Origin: Lasiosphaeria ovina
Taxonomy: Eukaryota > Ascomycota > Sordariomycetes > Sordariales > Lasiosphaeriaceae
Reading direction: 5' to 3'
NCBI GenBank assembly: GCA_033439765.1
Contig: JAULSN010000004.1
Span: 1,622,001 to 1,686,000, forward strand
Length of the DNA stretch: 64,000 nt
Below the pieces are notes generated by a model. It ran no database searches, was not told the DNA's origin, and saw only the letters and a list, made by a program, of their open reading frames with translations. Below, piece by piece: positions 33,590 to 45,026 of this stretch. Within the stretch, counting starts at the first letter, position 1. Each line of letters begins with the position of its first letter. The position numbers and the translations under genes are program-made.

Positions 33590-36535
33590 ATGGCGCCGTC
33601 GACAATATCATGGACAGCTCTCCTGCTTGCTGGCCTCTCCGCTGCCTCTCCCACCATCTCCTTTCCTCTGAACTCGCAAGTTCCTCCAGTTGCCAGGATT
33701 GGGAAACCTTTCTCCTTCGTCTTCTCTCCGGCCACCTTCTCCTCCAAATCAGCAATTGTCTATACGCTAGCGAGCTCTCCCAGATGGCTCGCCATAGACA
33801 GCAGCGCACGGCGTCTGTTCGGCACGCCAGACGATGCCGACGTTGCGCCAGGACAGGTGCTGGGAGTTCCCATAGGTTTGGTCGCGACGGACGTCTCTGG
33901 GTCAACAAGCCTCAATATCACGCTGGTTGTGTCGCGAAGTCCTGGTCCGCGAGTCAACGTCCCTCTTGAACAACAGCCTCCTAGGTTCGGTGTCTTCTCT
34001 GAGCCATCTTCTATCCTGACGCCTCCAGAGTTACGGTTTTTGTTCGACCTCGCCCAAGACACGTTCGTGGACCCCTCCGGAGGGTCATTGAACTATTATG
34101 CTGTAATGGCTGATAATACACCACTACCCGCTTGGGTCTCGTTCGACCCCAACCGTCTTTCATTTTCGGGCCAGACTCCACCGTTCAGCTCGTTGATACA
34201 GCCACCGCAACTCTTCGCGTTCCGGCTTATCGCAAGCGACGTTGTCGGCTTTGCGGGCGTTTCCCTGAGCTTTGACATCGTTGTCGGAGCCCACGAGATC
34301 TCCTCGGCTCAGACTGCCATAGTTTTGGATGCCAAGATTGGGGAGCCTGTGTTGTATACCGCACTGCGGGACAACATCAAGATCGATGGCCAGAAGTCCA
34401 CCACCGAGAACGTAGTTATTGCTTCTACGCCGAATATCCCCCAGTGGCTGTCCGTCGACAAAGCCACTTGGCACATATCCGGTGTCCCGCTGGAAGGTGC
34501 TGCCTCGACAAATTTCACCATTGCACTTCAAGACAAGTTCTCAGACACACTGAATCTGACTGTTCACGTCAACATCCCCGATGAGGCAGCTCGGGGATCT
34601 AGCCTCTTCAAAGGGGGCATTCCTGTTCAAACAACTACGGCTGGTAAGCCGTTTTCACTTGACCTCGGTCCGTATCTCTCACACCCCGAGGATACAGAAA
34701 TTACGATTGTAGCGGCCCCGTCATCAGCTTGGGTGCGGGTTGGTGCTGGCACAACTACAATTTCTGGCAACATCTCCGACGGATCAAACGACTCTCTTCT
34801 CAGCATCACGATCAAAGCGACATCGAGACGGTCCGGGAAGTCTGAATCAGCATCTATAACAATTCATGTCCAGCCTGGCCCAGGAGAGTCGCCCACTGCG
34901 GCGCCAACCAAGCCGACGACGGGGACATCGGATGGCCAAGTATTTCCAGCCAACGAAAGTGGCACGAGGTCTACTATTCTAGTAGCAACTTTACTACCAG
35001 TCCTTCTGTTGCTCCTCGCCGCCACAATCTTACTCTTCTGCTGGTTTCGCAGTCGAAAAAACCCAATAAAGTCCAAGCCGAGTGCCGACGACCTACTTGG
35101 CCCTTTTCCCGGAATTTTCGTAACGGATATCGGGGAACAGAAACACCATAGTGGATTTCCACCGGGTCGTTTTGACAAGCCACAGTCCATGGTGCATGAA
35201 GTTCATCCGAATTTGAGTGATTCCACAAGCTCAAGATTGGGAGACTGGGAAACGGATAGCGAGACAGCCCAGCCGCTGACTGCGGTTCGGCTGCTGCCAT
35301 CCACAGAAAGGGGCCGCTCAGCTACTGGAAACCTGTCCAAGGCTGGGAGAACATCACTGCTCGCGAGCCTGCAGTCTCATAAACAGCACAAGGAGAGCTC
35401 ATCCATCGACTACGTCTCCGAGACTAGCTTATATGGCGATACTCGTGAAATTATCGACGGGAACTCCCTTGCACTGTTTGGCAACAGGAGCAGAGGTTCG
35501 TTGAGAGATGCCCTTGAGATCACCATACCATCCTTTGGAAAGGTCTCGAGCATACAGCGGACCCCCGATCCAGCATATACTGGCAGTGGCGCGAAGTCTC
35601 AATGGTGGGACACGGACTCTAAATCATCCCCGTCGGGTCGCGTTCCCTTGACAGAAGCCGACCAAGAGGTCCAGCCGCTGAGAACAGAATCAAGGCTGGG
35701 ATATTACCCGCCTTCGCCGAGTGGCAAATTCTCGTGGCCGTGGCTTAAAGGCGCTCTAGCGAAGGGAAACACGACGGCTTGCCGGCTCAGCACGTCAAGT
35801 GTCGACACCTTTGCTTATAAGAAAGAAAGCAGGACACCGGAGCGTTCGCGACAGCGTGATGAAGGGCCATCGGCTCTCGATTCGTCGCATCCGCCCCTTG
35901 CCAAGCTCCCCAAGCGGGATTTCTATGCCCGACCTGTCACCAGAAGAGGGCCGGACGAATGTTTTGGGGTAGGCCTCAGCTTTGGCACCCCAAGCAGCAC
36001 CCGGGCAAGACAAGGGAATCGAGGAAAAGAGGTTGCCGAGACGGGTTCGGTGGCGAGTCACGAGTCATCGCCTGATTTTCTAGGCATATCTTGCAAGAAC
36101 CTGCAAAGGATGCCGGCTCCTATACCATCGGATACGTGGTCCACGGTTCTCTCGACAGATCGGTGGGGGGACGAGACAACACGAAGCTCAGACGATACAG
36201 GCAGGACAAGAGCGGCAGCCTCGGGGGGCACCGCGGAGGGGTCGGCACGAAACTGGACAGCGCTGGAGGACTCCCCAATCATCCGGGACTGGAACTTTGA
36301 CCAGATCTCGAGGCTGGAGTCTGAGACTGAATCCCCGAGCCGAGGGTCGGCAGCCCAGGGTCGGGCCGAAGCGTCGACCGGAACAAGCATCTTCACAGAT
36401 GTGGTCAGCATTGGCGATGTAGAAACGGACAAAAGCCGGAAATCTGAGAATGCTAGCCGGACAGGGTCGAAGCTGGACAGACACAGTCGGCCGCAAGTGA
36501 GCAGGGATGATTCGGATTATGCTGTCTACATCTGA
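33590..36535 (+). CDS. AXL2: AXL2-like plasma membrane protein with cadherin-like repeats
   Basis: Single exon, 981 residues. A signal peptide (about 1-20) is followed by four dystroglycan-type cadherin-like (CADG) repeats. Each carries the W-x-D...G motif: SPRWLAIDSSARRLFG (about 62), LPAWVSFDPNRLSFSG (about 178), IPQWLSVDKATWHISG (about 282) and SSAWVRVGAGTTTISG (about 377). A Ser/Thr/Pro stretch leads to one transmembrane helix (about 462-485, LVATLLPVLLLLLAATILLF) and a roughly 490-residue Ser/Arg-rich cytoplasmic tail with many possible phosphosites. In budding yeast Axl2 marks axial bud sites and recruits septins and Bud4. In filamentous fungi the homologues act in septation and conidiophore shape. 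Many NxS/T sites are in the ectodomain. The tail diverges fast, so identity rests on the ectodomain and topology. Confidence 0.88.
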   Translation: MAPSTISWTALLLAGLSAASPTISFPLNSQVPPVARIGKPFSFVFSPATFSSKSAIVYTLASSPRWLAIDSSARRLFGTPDDADVAPGQVLGVPIGLVATDVSGSTSLNITLVVSRSPGPRVNVPLEQQPPRFGVFSEPSSILTPPELRFLFDLAQDTFVDPSGGSLNYYAVMADNTPLPAWVSFDPNRLSFSGQTPPFSSLIQPPQLFAFRLIASDVVGFAGVSLSFDIVVGAHEISSAQTAIVLDAKIGEPVLYTALRDNIKIDGQKSTTENVVIASTPNIPQWLSVDKATWHISGVPLEGAASTNFTIALQDKFSDTLNLTVHVNIPDEAARGSSLFKGGIPVQTTTAGKPFSLDLGPYLSHPEDTEITIVAAPSSAWVRVGAGTTTISGNISDGSNDSLLSITIKATSRRSGKSESASITIHVQPGPGESPTAAPTKPTTGTSDGQVFPANESGTRSTILVATLLPVLLLLLAATILLFCWFRSRKNPIKSKPSADDLLGPFPGIFVTDIGEQKHHSGFPPGRFDKPQSMVHEVHPNLSDSTSSRLGDWETDSETAQPLTAVRLLPSTERGRSATGNLSKAGRTSLLASLQSHKQHKESSSIDYVSETSLYGDTREIIDGNSLALFGNRSRGSLRDALEITIPSFGKVSSIQRTPDPAYTGSGAKSQWWDTDSKSSPSGRVPLTEADQEVQPLRTESRLGYYPPSPSGKFSWPWLKGALAKGNTTACRLSTSSVDTFAYKKESRTPERSRQRDEGPSALDSSHPPLAKLPKRDFYARPVTRRGPDECFGVGLSFGTPSSTRARQGNRGKEVAETGSVASHESSPDFLGISCKNLQRMPAPIPSDTWSTVLSTDRWGDETTRSSDDTGRTRAAASGGTAEGSARNWTALEDSPIIRDWNFDQISRLESETESPSRGSAAQGRAEASTGTSIFTDVVSIGDVETDKSRKSENASRTGSKLDRHSRPQVSRDDSDYAVYI

Positions 36536-38383
36536 GGCCTTTGATCGAGAGAGTCAGCCTCTTCATACCGAGTCGGCGAAACTGAACATGCCCTTGATGA
36601 AACCCACCGTGTTATAAGCACGTAACCCCAGGAGCGATACAACCCAATGTCTATGTCTACGGAGTACCGTCAGACGAAAGTTCCAAAGCGCTTAGATATT
36701 TTTTTCCTTTTTCTTTTTCATATGAATAGATCGTTATGCCTTCCGCAAGGACCAAAGTCACCTTCTCGGACTCGATAACTAATTTGAACTCCTTATTCGA
36801 TAAGGCTTCAAAAGGCATATTTACCTTGGGGTAATCAATTACGGCTCATACGGGCTTCTAGGTTGTTTATTGCGAATTGGTAATTGTAGAAAGCTCTTGG
36901 TATCATTACTAGTACCGCCGGTTCCATATCGGAGAGACAGTCACTTCAGCTCAGCCGGTGACTCCGGATCCCAGTGTCGTTCGTCACGGCTATTATCCGA
37001 TTAGTGTTTGTTCCGTACGGAGTAGGAAGTATGACGCGGTCGGTTCGTGCAGGCATGGCGGCCTATGGCAGCGGGCAGGCAGGCAAGGCGGGCAGACGCA
37101 CAGCGGGGAGAAGGGCGCGGGTGCCTGTAGCGTGTCAGCCTTGCTCGCATCGCAGAGAAGGATAACGACGGGACAAGGAGTCGCGTGCCCACTTTTGCAC
37201 GACGACTGGAAGGGCTGTGCCGCTCGCTCGTCATTCAATCTACCTTAGATCTGTGGGCGCACAGTGCGAGCGCCAAATGTGGTTGGGCCAGGTTGCTAGA
37301 CGAGGAGGATTCCAAGGCTCCAGCGCTAGGTCCAATCATCCGAGTCACACACAGTACACACTGTGGCGTCTTTCCTCTCTGGGGCAGGCGCATCCCTCAT
37401 CAACCTCTTCCACCAACTGGGTGGCACAGTGGCACTTGCACGCATTCCTCAAGCATGGACGACGGAGTACTCCGCACCTACTGCACTGTGCAGCTGCTAT
37501 CCCACCAGCACGAACTTGCCCGGCCTTCCAGCGCCGCCAGAGGCTGAGCTCCTTGTTTTCTGGCTCCTATCCGTACTGCCGGGGACTTACGCAACGGGAA
37601 ATCCCCAAGTTGAATTCGCACCGTAGTCAATTCCAGACGCGAGAGAGGTACTGCACGTTAGAGTGTGCTGTTGGTATGACATACATATAACAGGTAGTAC
37701 CCCACACGCGATCAGCAATACAGACAACAAGTCGTCCGCTGTGCCCGAATAGCCTCATTATTTCGAAGACGTGCTTGGTTCTGTTGTCGTCGGGCTCTCG
37801 AGGGCCATCCTTGGGCCATCCTTGGGCCAGCGCTGCCCGACAATCCGACCTAGAAGGCCTGCTGAAGCTAAGGTGCGATTTGCTGCGGCCACCTTTGGTC
37901 CTCGCAAGATTGACCTCCGCTTCTGCCCCCCTGGCGCGCCTTGCCTGGCTTGTCAGCTGCGCTGCGCTGCACACGGTCGCCACGCCAAAACGAGCCCTCT
38001 GTTGCAGTGACCCCGCTTCACCCAATTTTCTTCATTGCACAGCAACGCATCCGCCCGGGCCTGCGACCATAGTGAACCTGTGACTGGAAACGTAGAAGTT
38101 GAGAAGAAAAGGCTTTCTGGCGCCATTGCAACTCTCTCGCGGCATCCCTTTCTATTTTTGCCAGCGAGCGACCCGACCAGCTCCACTCAACGTCATTAGC
38201 ACAGCGAGCGGACAAAGGTCACTAACTCTCACTCAGAAAAATCTAACTCGGGCCACCTCCTGCTCTCCCACCCCCCCCCCCCCCTCTTTGACCCAAGGCC
38301 CTAAAACCTCCGACGAAACCCCCCTCTCTCCCTGCAACCGGTAGCCGCCTTGCTGCCCATTTACTCTACGAGATCGCATCATC
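36536..38383. other. Intergenic region
   Basis: 3' flank of AXL2 and promoter and leader of the PP2C gene. It contains a short tandem repeat of GGGCCATCCTT (about 37801-37828) and a 14-C run (38271-38284). Several open frames lack protein-like content. Confidence 0.6.
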
Positions 38384-40551
38384 ATGGGCCAGACACTCTC
38401 TGAGCCTGTCGTTGAGAAGGTGCGTGGGAATGCCCTCTATTCCGCTGGAAATTCCGTCTCCCCGCGCGCCAATCCATCCATCCATACGTCCATCCCTGCC
38501 TAACTTTCCCCCTCCATGTCACCCCGCGCGGGCCTGCCTCGCGGCCATAAGGTTTTTCGAAGCCTCGCCAACCGGCTGGGCCTGCACGTGCCTCTCGCGC
38601 TCCCTTCGTCCATGCGTCTCCTTATTTCTTGCTGTCCTCTTGGCTACAGCCTCGTGTACCAGTGGCCTTCTCCGCTGAGCCTTTGACAACCAGACGCTGA
38701 TGTTGGGGTGATATGTGGCTTGTAGGCGTCCGCAAAAGGCGAAGATGATCGGCTACTCTATGGCGTCTCGGCCATGCAGGGCTGGCGCATCAGCATGGAG
38801 GATGCGCACACCACGGTGCTCGACCTACTAGCCAAGGACCCCAAGGCAGCCAAGAACCACGCGTCGAGGCTTTCCTTCTTCGGCGTTTACGACGGCCATG
38901 GCGGAGACAAGGTTGCGCTTTTCGCGGGTGATCACATTCACAACATCATCTCGAACCAGGACACATTCAAGGCGGGCAACTACGAACAGGCCCTCAAGGA
39001 CGGGTTTCTCGCGACCGATCGAGCAATCCTGAACGGTATGGTTGAACCCGCTTTTCCCGAGGCCGCCGAAACCCGATGATGATGACGGTGCGAGAGGAGC
39101 TTTTGCAACTTGGAACCCGCCCCGCTGACTTGGATTTGCTGAGCAGATCCCAAGTACGAAGAGGAAGTTTCGGGCTGCACCGCCTGTGTTGGTTTGATTT
39201 CCGAAGACAAAATCTACGTTGTCAGTCTTCTCGCGTGTCCCGCCTCGCCCCCTCTTCCCCGCTTATTAACTCGGGCGCTCTAGGCAAATGCTGGTGACTC
39301 TAGAAGCGTTTTGGGCGTGAAGGGCAGGGCGAAGCCGCTGTCGTTTGACCACAAACCGCAGAACGAGGGTGCGCAACAAAAACCCCTCTCCTCGGTCGAA
39401 ATTCCGGTCTTGTCGCTAACTAGCGGTGCTTTTTTCGTGTTCGTAGGCGAGAAAGCTCGGATTACAGCTGCAGGCGGTTTCGTCGACTTCGGCCGGGTGA
39501 ACGGGAATCTTGCCCTTTCGAGAGCCATTGGCGATTTCGAGTTTAAAAAGAGCGCCGAGCTCGCGCCTGAGCAGCAGATAGTGACGGCCTACCCGGACGT
39601 CGTGGTGCACGACCTGGGCGACGATGACGAGTTCCTCGTTATTGCCTGCGACGGTGAGTTACCCTACCTCCCCCCCCCCTCATTTTTCCTAGTTTCTGGA
39701 CAAGCCCAGCTGACCAAGGATCTTTTTCCGCCCCTCTCAGGTATCTGGGATTGCCAGTCTTCCCAGGCCGTTGTCGAGTTTGTCAGGCGAGGAATTGCTG
39801 CCAAGCAGGAACTGGAGAAGATCTGCGAGAACATGATGGACAATTGTCTGGCCTCCAACTCGGAGACCGGCGGCGTGGGCTGTGATAACATGACCATGAT
39901 CATCATTGGCTTCCTCAGGGGACGGAGTAAAGAAGAGTGGTATGAGGAAATAGCCAGACGGGTCGCGAATGGTGATGGGCCTTGCGCCCCCCCGGAATAT
40001 GGTAGGAGCCCGCCGTCCCCTTGACCGCGTCCCACCATTCCATCCGCTCTATTGCCTATTGCCCTCCCTCTTCTCTTTGTGTTCTGTTTTATTTTATACC
40101 ATGCGCCGTAACCACCGCTTTAGAGAAGACTTTGGTCACTAATACATGGTGCTGTTCCACTATAGCTGAGTTCCGCGGTCCGGGCGTGCATCATAACTTT
40201 GATGATAGTGACAGCGGCTATGATGTTGAGGAGCAGAACAAGCAGGGCAAGAGCTTTGGCTTGGGCGGCTATAGGGGACGTATCATCTTCCTGGGCGACG
40301 GGACTGAGGTCCTGACTGATTCGGACGACACGGAGATGTTTGACAACTCGGAGGAGGATAAGGACCTCGCCAGCCAAGTCTCCAAAAGCACTTCGCAAGA
40401 GGGCTCCTCGGACGGCACAGACGAGAAGACGTCGGCTAAGGACGCTGCTCTAGAAAAGGCCGGGACAACATCGGAGCCGGAAAAGGGCGTCGAGGCGGTC
40501 AAGGTCAAGGAAGAGGCCGACGAGGGCCTCGAAATGAAGAAGGACGCATGA
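38384..40551 (+). CDS. PTC2: PP2C-type Ser/Thr phosphatase (PTC2/PTC3)
   Basis: Seven exons (38384-38419, 38726-39035, 39147-39220, 39284-39368, 39447-39653, 39741-40001, 40166-40551) give 452 residues starting MGQTLSEPVVEK, with a Gly2 that could be myristoylated. PP2C motifs in order: YGVSAMQGWRISMEDAH, FFGVYDGHGG (metal-binding Asp68), GCTACVGLI, VANAGDSRSVLG, SFDHKPQNEGEKARI, RVNGNLALSRAIGDFEFK, DEFLVIACDGIWDCQS and GCDNMTMII. The catalytic set is complete. The C-terminal 120 residues are acidic and low complexity. Yeast Ptc2/Ptc3 dephosphorylate Hog1, Cdc28 and Rad53, so this enzyme probably damps MAPK and checkpoint signalling. The first intron, after only 12 codons, is 306 bp, the longest in the window. 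Confidence 0.95.
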
Positions 40552-41726
40552 AAGACACGAAATGAATGCCCCTATGAGGAACCCGATTATATCACCATGA
40601 ATGAATGACGGTTGCGGGCCGGGTAGGAAGAGTGGGGAGGGGAAGGGGAAGGGGGAAGGGGGTGTTGCTTTCAGGGGCCCAGGGATGAATGGATTGATGG
40701 ATGGATGGGATCAGGAACCGGCGGGAAAGAAGGATGTGGGACCTGCAGCCTTTTTCTTTTCCGCTTTTTTTTGTCCCTTCTCCACTGTTTGTTATTTTGT
40801 CGACTTACCCCAGCTGTTTATTCTTCTTTGTGTTTGTTGTTGTTCTTGATTTGCACCTTTGCCCTCTCCTCCCCCCTTTTGTCCCCTCAAGCCATATTCG
40901 GGGTGGTTGGTCTGTGTGGTAGCCGGCCGGTCGTCATCAAACGTGCATCCATCTATCTGTCTTTCTACACCTCTCTCCCGCCTGTCTTAACTTTTGTTTC
41001 CTCGATCTTACTTCCTCAGATCTATCCCCATGGCCATACAGCAACAAAACACACACTCGAACCTAATGATATCTGTGTTGTTGGTTGGTTCTTCGTCTTC
41101 TCCCCCAAAAACCTTGATATCAATCCCCTTTGCATTTTCCCGTTGAGTAATAATAGGCATACCGAGGGTCCAGAAACCCTACTTTCCCTCCTCCCCATTC
41201 TTTGTGTTATTGGGTCATTGTTGTTGTGGCCGTCTGTCTGTGCGGGGTGCGTGGAAGCGTGAATTGATGTGCGGATAAGTGAGTGAGTGAGAGCTCGGGC
41301 TGGTGAGTGAGTGGGTGAGTGAGTGAGTAAGTCAGTGAGTGGGTGAGTGGGAGGGTATGGCATGCGGCATGAAGACCCTCGAATACCCCCGGCCGAATAC
41401 TACACGAGGAGGAATAGAGAAATAGGGAAGAGAGAGAGAGAAATAAGGGAATATAAAAGAATAACAACTAAGAAAAGAGCTTGACTTCCCTTATACATAC
41501 ATGCTCACTTGGTCTCTACTTCCATGTCTCCTCGCCTTGCTCTGCTTTGCTCTGCTTGAATCCACCGACAGCAACGGGCTGCAGGAATATCAGGCTACGC
41601 ATTTTGTTTTCATGGTCATTCTCGCTATTCACACAAGAGTACGTGAGGAACAAGGTACCCATTCCATGGCTTGTTGGTCATGTGCATGGTCATGAAAGTA
41701 GAAACTATGTATGTACAGTATTGTAA
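40552..41726. other. Intergenic region between convergent genes
   Basis: Long 3' flanks of the PP2C (+) and mitochondrial (-) genes. T/C-rich tracts (40740-41220) are followed by a (GTGA)n-like stretch at about 41278-41352. Confidence 0.6.
41278..41352 (+). repeat. Degenerate GTGA tetranucleotide tract
   Basis: GTGAGTGAGTGAG and GTGAGTGAGTGGGTGAGTGAGT-type blocks recur with small interruptions. This is a simple-sequence tract in a 3' flank. Confidence 0.8.
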
Positions 41727-44351
41727 TTAATTTAATATTAATACAGAAAATGGATCTTGTACACTGCCACGCTGTCGATCTATTTCGACCGTGGCGGGGG
41801 AAGTGATCATGCCCGGTGTTGGGTGCCTCAGGACTCCTCCCATGGCCACTTCTGTGCCACAGTTGCGGATCTCGTGCTGCCAGCCACCATCGAGTGTGCC
41901 GTCGCTGCCGCTGTAATTATTGTAACCGTCGGTGTCAAGTTCATTTTTGGATTCACTTGTGTCGGAGATGGTATCCTGATCGCTCTCGAGATCTTGGCTG
42001 CTGCTGCTGCCATTCCTCTCCCATTCTCTCGGTTTGTCGGCCGCTGCGAGGTCATCAGAGGCGGTGCGCTCCATTGGCTTATACCAATTAAGTGGGTTTT
42101 CCCGCTTTTGTATACGTATATGTATCGGCGTCAGTGCGGGTTCCTCGCCGCCGGCAGGCTCCCACGAGAAGCCCTTGGTGGCTGCCTTGATGGAAAGCTG
42201 GTCGTCCTTCTTCAACGACTCCCGTAGCAAGACGTGAAACGGCGTGACTGGCTCAAACTCGCGGTGCCGTTGTCTATACCACATGTACACGGTCTTCATT
42301 GTGTCGCTTGAAATGGTCATGTCTTTGACACCTCCTTGCTTCAAATCATCGAGCAGAAAGTCTCTCAAGAGATGCTTGAGAAAGTCGGTATTATCGACCT
42401 TGACGGGCCGCCTCAAAATCTGCCAGGCAAACCTTGACAAAGACTTGGAACACGTAAGGATTTCCCCGGCGGAGTCCTGCAAGCCCGACTGCTCGGGACG
42501 GTCCCAAAGGGCGTAGCGGAAGATCACACTGAGAGTGTGGGGCTTCCCGCGAGACCAGGCCAGGTGGAATAGAAGCTTGAATGCCGTCTTGCTTAGTGTA
42601 ATGCCGTAGCGACTAAAGAGCTCAACAAACCGATATGCAGTCTCGAGCCGGGACTGCAACTTGCAGTGCCCAATAATGGACATCAGCGTGCGGCTGTTGG
42701 TCCAAACTGACTGCGCGTCCATGATCTCAAGGAACTTCTCCATGTCGTGAAATCTCCCATGACGGCCGAGGATATCAAGTATCTTCTCGGCGGCAAGTTT
42801 GGTTAGCCAGCCCGGACCGTAGAGGGCATCTTGGGCGGCAAGGAACGAGGTCATGCTGTGGCCTAGCTGTATTGAGCGGTAAATGTCGAGCTCCGCCATT
42901 TCTTGAGCCAGTTCCCGGATCTCGTCCTGCGTTCTAAGAAAACCTTTCCCGTACATGGCATGGATGATGTATCGTTTGACTTCCTCGGCCGCAAACATGC
43001 GAAGGAAGTGCATCCAGGTCTGGAAGTCGGGAGCATGACCGGCACGGACCAATTTCCAAAGACCATCCTTGAACTTTTTCAGATTCCTGAGCGTGACGGC
43101 AGGCTCTAACAGGAGATTGTGGACTTGCGTGTCTATTGAGAGCCCCAGCTTTCTTGCACGGGCATGCAGCCTATCGTAGGGATACTTGATTCTGATCGCC
43201 CCCCTATACTTGTCGGTCTTTCGAACCATGTAAACCAAGGCCAGGTTGAATGCCGAATCCGACACAAATTGTGAGGCAGCTGGGAGCTCAAAGACGGAAA
43301 TCAACTCGTGTACCACCTCGTCTGCATGAAATGCTGGAGCAGTGAATGCGGGTGGGAGGCTGTATATCAAAAACGTTACATATCGTTCGAAGGACTCCTT
43401 CGTCCACGTTTTGGGCCGCCAAAAAGCATAGCGTCGGTTTTGCTGTTCCGGCAAGGGGTCATGAATGTAGGAATTTGGCGCATGGTCAGAACCCTGCTCG
43501 GCCGGGAGCTCAAGGGGAGGAATCATCATCTGCCCTCCGTCGTGCAGAATATCCTCAGTATCTCCCGAGACAGCGACAACCAAGACACTCTTGGTGACTG
43601 CCAAGATGTCCGACACGGCGCTTGAGATGCGGTCTGGAGGGCCCGACAGAAAGAGGAAAGGGCCGTCCTGTTCCCCCTGTCCAGAATGCAACGTCACCTG
43701 GCATCCAGTCCGGGACGCAAGGTTCCACAGACCATTTTTACCCCCATCGCCAGATATGAGCAGCGGCGTCGAGTCCTTGGTGAAGTGGACCCTGACGGCG
43801 CTAGGGCCGTTCAGGCGGCCTGACCTGTCGCGTGTAGAGTTTTTGAGAAACCAAAGCGTGACGCGCCAGTCGGGGTCTCTGGTAACATCACGGCGCCTGC
43901 GGTCGAGTTGGAAGCCAATCTGGGCCTTGACCTGAGCCAACCGCAATTGCTCGTGTCGCTCCGTCTCTTGCCTCGACGGATACTTCGTGTAGGGCTCGAC
44001 GAAGACTGATTCTAGCTCGCCGTGGGGACGGATGGGCAGGGGGGCCAGGCGATCTAGTAGAGTCGGCGCGTCCTGGTCTGGTACCTGTCGTTGTCGCGGT
44101 GGCGACAGCAGCACTAGGGCGGCTGTGAGGTTGCTGTGGTGTATAACTGGCGCAGTGCGGTAGGTGTTGCGGTGTTGAGGGGCGCTGTGGACAGTTCGGC
44201 TCCCGACTCCGGCTCTAGCTTCGGCAATGCCGACGGCGGCGGCCGTCAGGGCCCGGCCTGGAATTCCCCTGGGAATCAGGGAGAGGCCGGGCCTGCGAGC
44301 GGCATTCGCCAACGGCATGTCTCTCCATAGCTGTTTGACTCCCAGGGACAT
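41727..44351 (-). CDS. Mitochondrial KH-like/helical-repeat (PPR-type) RNA-binding protein
   Basis: Single exon, 874 residues. The first 60 residues are rich in Arg and Ala with few acids (MSLGVKQLWRDMPLANAARR), as in a mitochondrial presequence. Residues about 185-270 form a KH-like module (VRVHFTKDSTPLLISG, NLASRTGCQVTLHSG, FLFLSGPPDRISSAVSDIL). From about 340 to 700 the protein is all helical, with PPR-like pairs (HGRFHDMEKFLEIMDAQSVW, then SRTLMSIIGHCKLQSRLETAYRFVELFSRYGI). The C-terminal 130 residues are acidic and low complexity. PPR proteins bind and stabilise or activate mitochondrial mRNAs; that this one does so is inference. The repeat count cannot be fixed by eye and no specific yeast orthologue is recognised. 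Confidence 0.75.
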   Translation of the reverse strand: MSLGVKQLWRDMPLANAARRPGLSLIPRGIPGRALTAAAVGIAEARAGVGSRTVHSAPQHRNTYRTAPVIHHSNLTAALVLLSPPRQRQVPDQDAPTLLDRLAPLPIRPHGELESVFVEPYTKYPSRQETERHEQLRLAQVKAQIGFQLDRRRRDVTRDPDWRVTLWFLKNSTRDRSGRLNGPSAVRVHFTKDSTPLLISGDGGKNGLWNLASRTGCQVTLHSGQGEQDGPFLFLSGPPDRISSAVSDILAVTKSVLVVAVSGDTEDILHDGGQMMIPPLELPAEQGSDHAPNSYIHDPLPEQQNRRYAFWRPKTWTKESFERYVTFLIYSLPPAFTAPAFHADEVVHELISVFELPAASQFVSDSAFNLALVYMVRKTDKYRGAIRIKYPYDRLHARARKLGLSIDTQVHNLLLEPAVTLRNLKKFKDGLWKLVRAGHAPDFQTWMHFLRMFAAEEVKRYIIHAMYGKGFLRTQDEIRELAQEMAELDIYRSIQLGHSMTSFLAAQDALYGPGWLTKLAAEKILDILGRHGRFHDMEKFLEIMDAQSVWTNSRTLMSIIGHCKLQSRLETAYRFVELFSRYGITLSKTAFKLLFHLAWSRGKPHTLSVIFRYALWDRPEQSGLQDSAGEILTCSKSLSRFAWQILRRPVKVDNTDFLKHLLRDFLLDDLKQGGVKDMTISSDTMKTVYMWYRQRHREFEPVTPFHVLLRESLKKDDQLSIKAATKGFSWEPAGGEEPALTPIHIRIQKRENPLNWYKPMERTASDDLAAADKPREWERNGSSSSQDLESDQDTISDTSESKNELDTDGYNNYSGSDGTLDGGWQHEIRNCGTEVAMGGVLRHPTPGMITSPATVEIDRQRGSVQDPFSVLILN

Positions 44352-45026
44352 TGGTTATAATCCGCGCATTTCGGTACCCTGTGAGATCTTCGCAACCCGT
44401 TGCAAGATCGCGGCTGCTTCATCCACACCGGGCGGTGGCGCTGGCGTCGGTAGTGGTGGTGGTGCGAGACGAGAGACGGCTGTAAAGTTCTGGGGGTTGG
44501 AAGACGCGCAGCTTCGATGACTTCGTTGGCAAGAGAAAAAAATCGAGATGACAGGGGCGGTGTTACAGTGTGAAAGAAGAATTGCTGGCAGTAGAGTCAT
44601 ACTGTAGAGACTGGCCCCTGTATCAAAGCGTGCAGCGACCGTCCCGCCCCCGCAGTCACCTGTTATATCGATGTCAGGGGCTACTGCACTGTGCCAATTA
44701 CTCCCATCAGATTCAAACCTTGCTGATGGGTTATGAATGGCTATGAACCCTAACACTGGGTGTGAAGCTTGCCCCAGAAATGAATCGCGACTCCTCCTTC
44801 ACAATTGCCTCAGCCTGTGATTCTACATGTGCACATCAAGTTCAAATTTATGCGTAGAAATAGAATCCAATCTTTGGGGGGTATATAGTTTCTAGCCCTT
44901 TTTGGTAATACCGTAGTAGAGGTCCCTTGTCCACGGCATCTTACCAAATCCATGCCTCGCCGCTCACGCCTAACCAGAATTATAATAATTAGCTATAATA
45001 ACCAAAGACAATAAGGGATACAGTCA
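44352..45026. other. Intergenic region
   Basis: Promoter of the mitochondrial protein gene and 3' flank of the DysF-domain gene. A G/T-rich stretch lies at about 44430-44470. No gene is seen. Confidence 0.6.
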
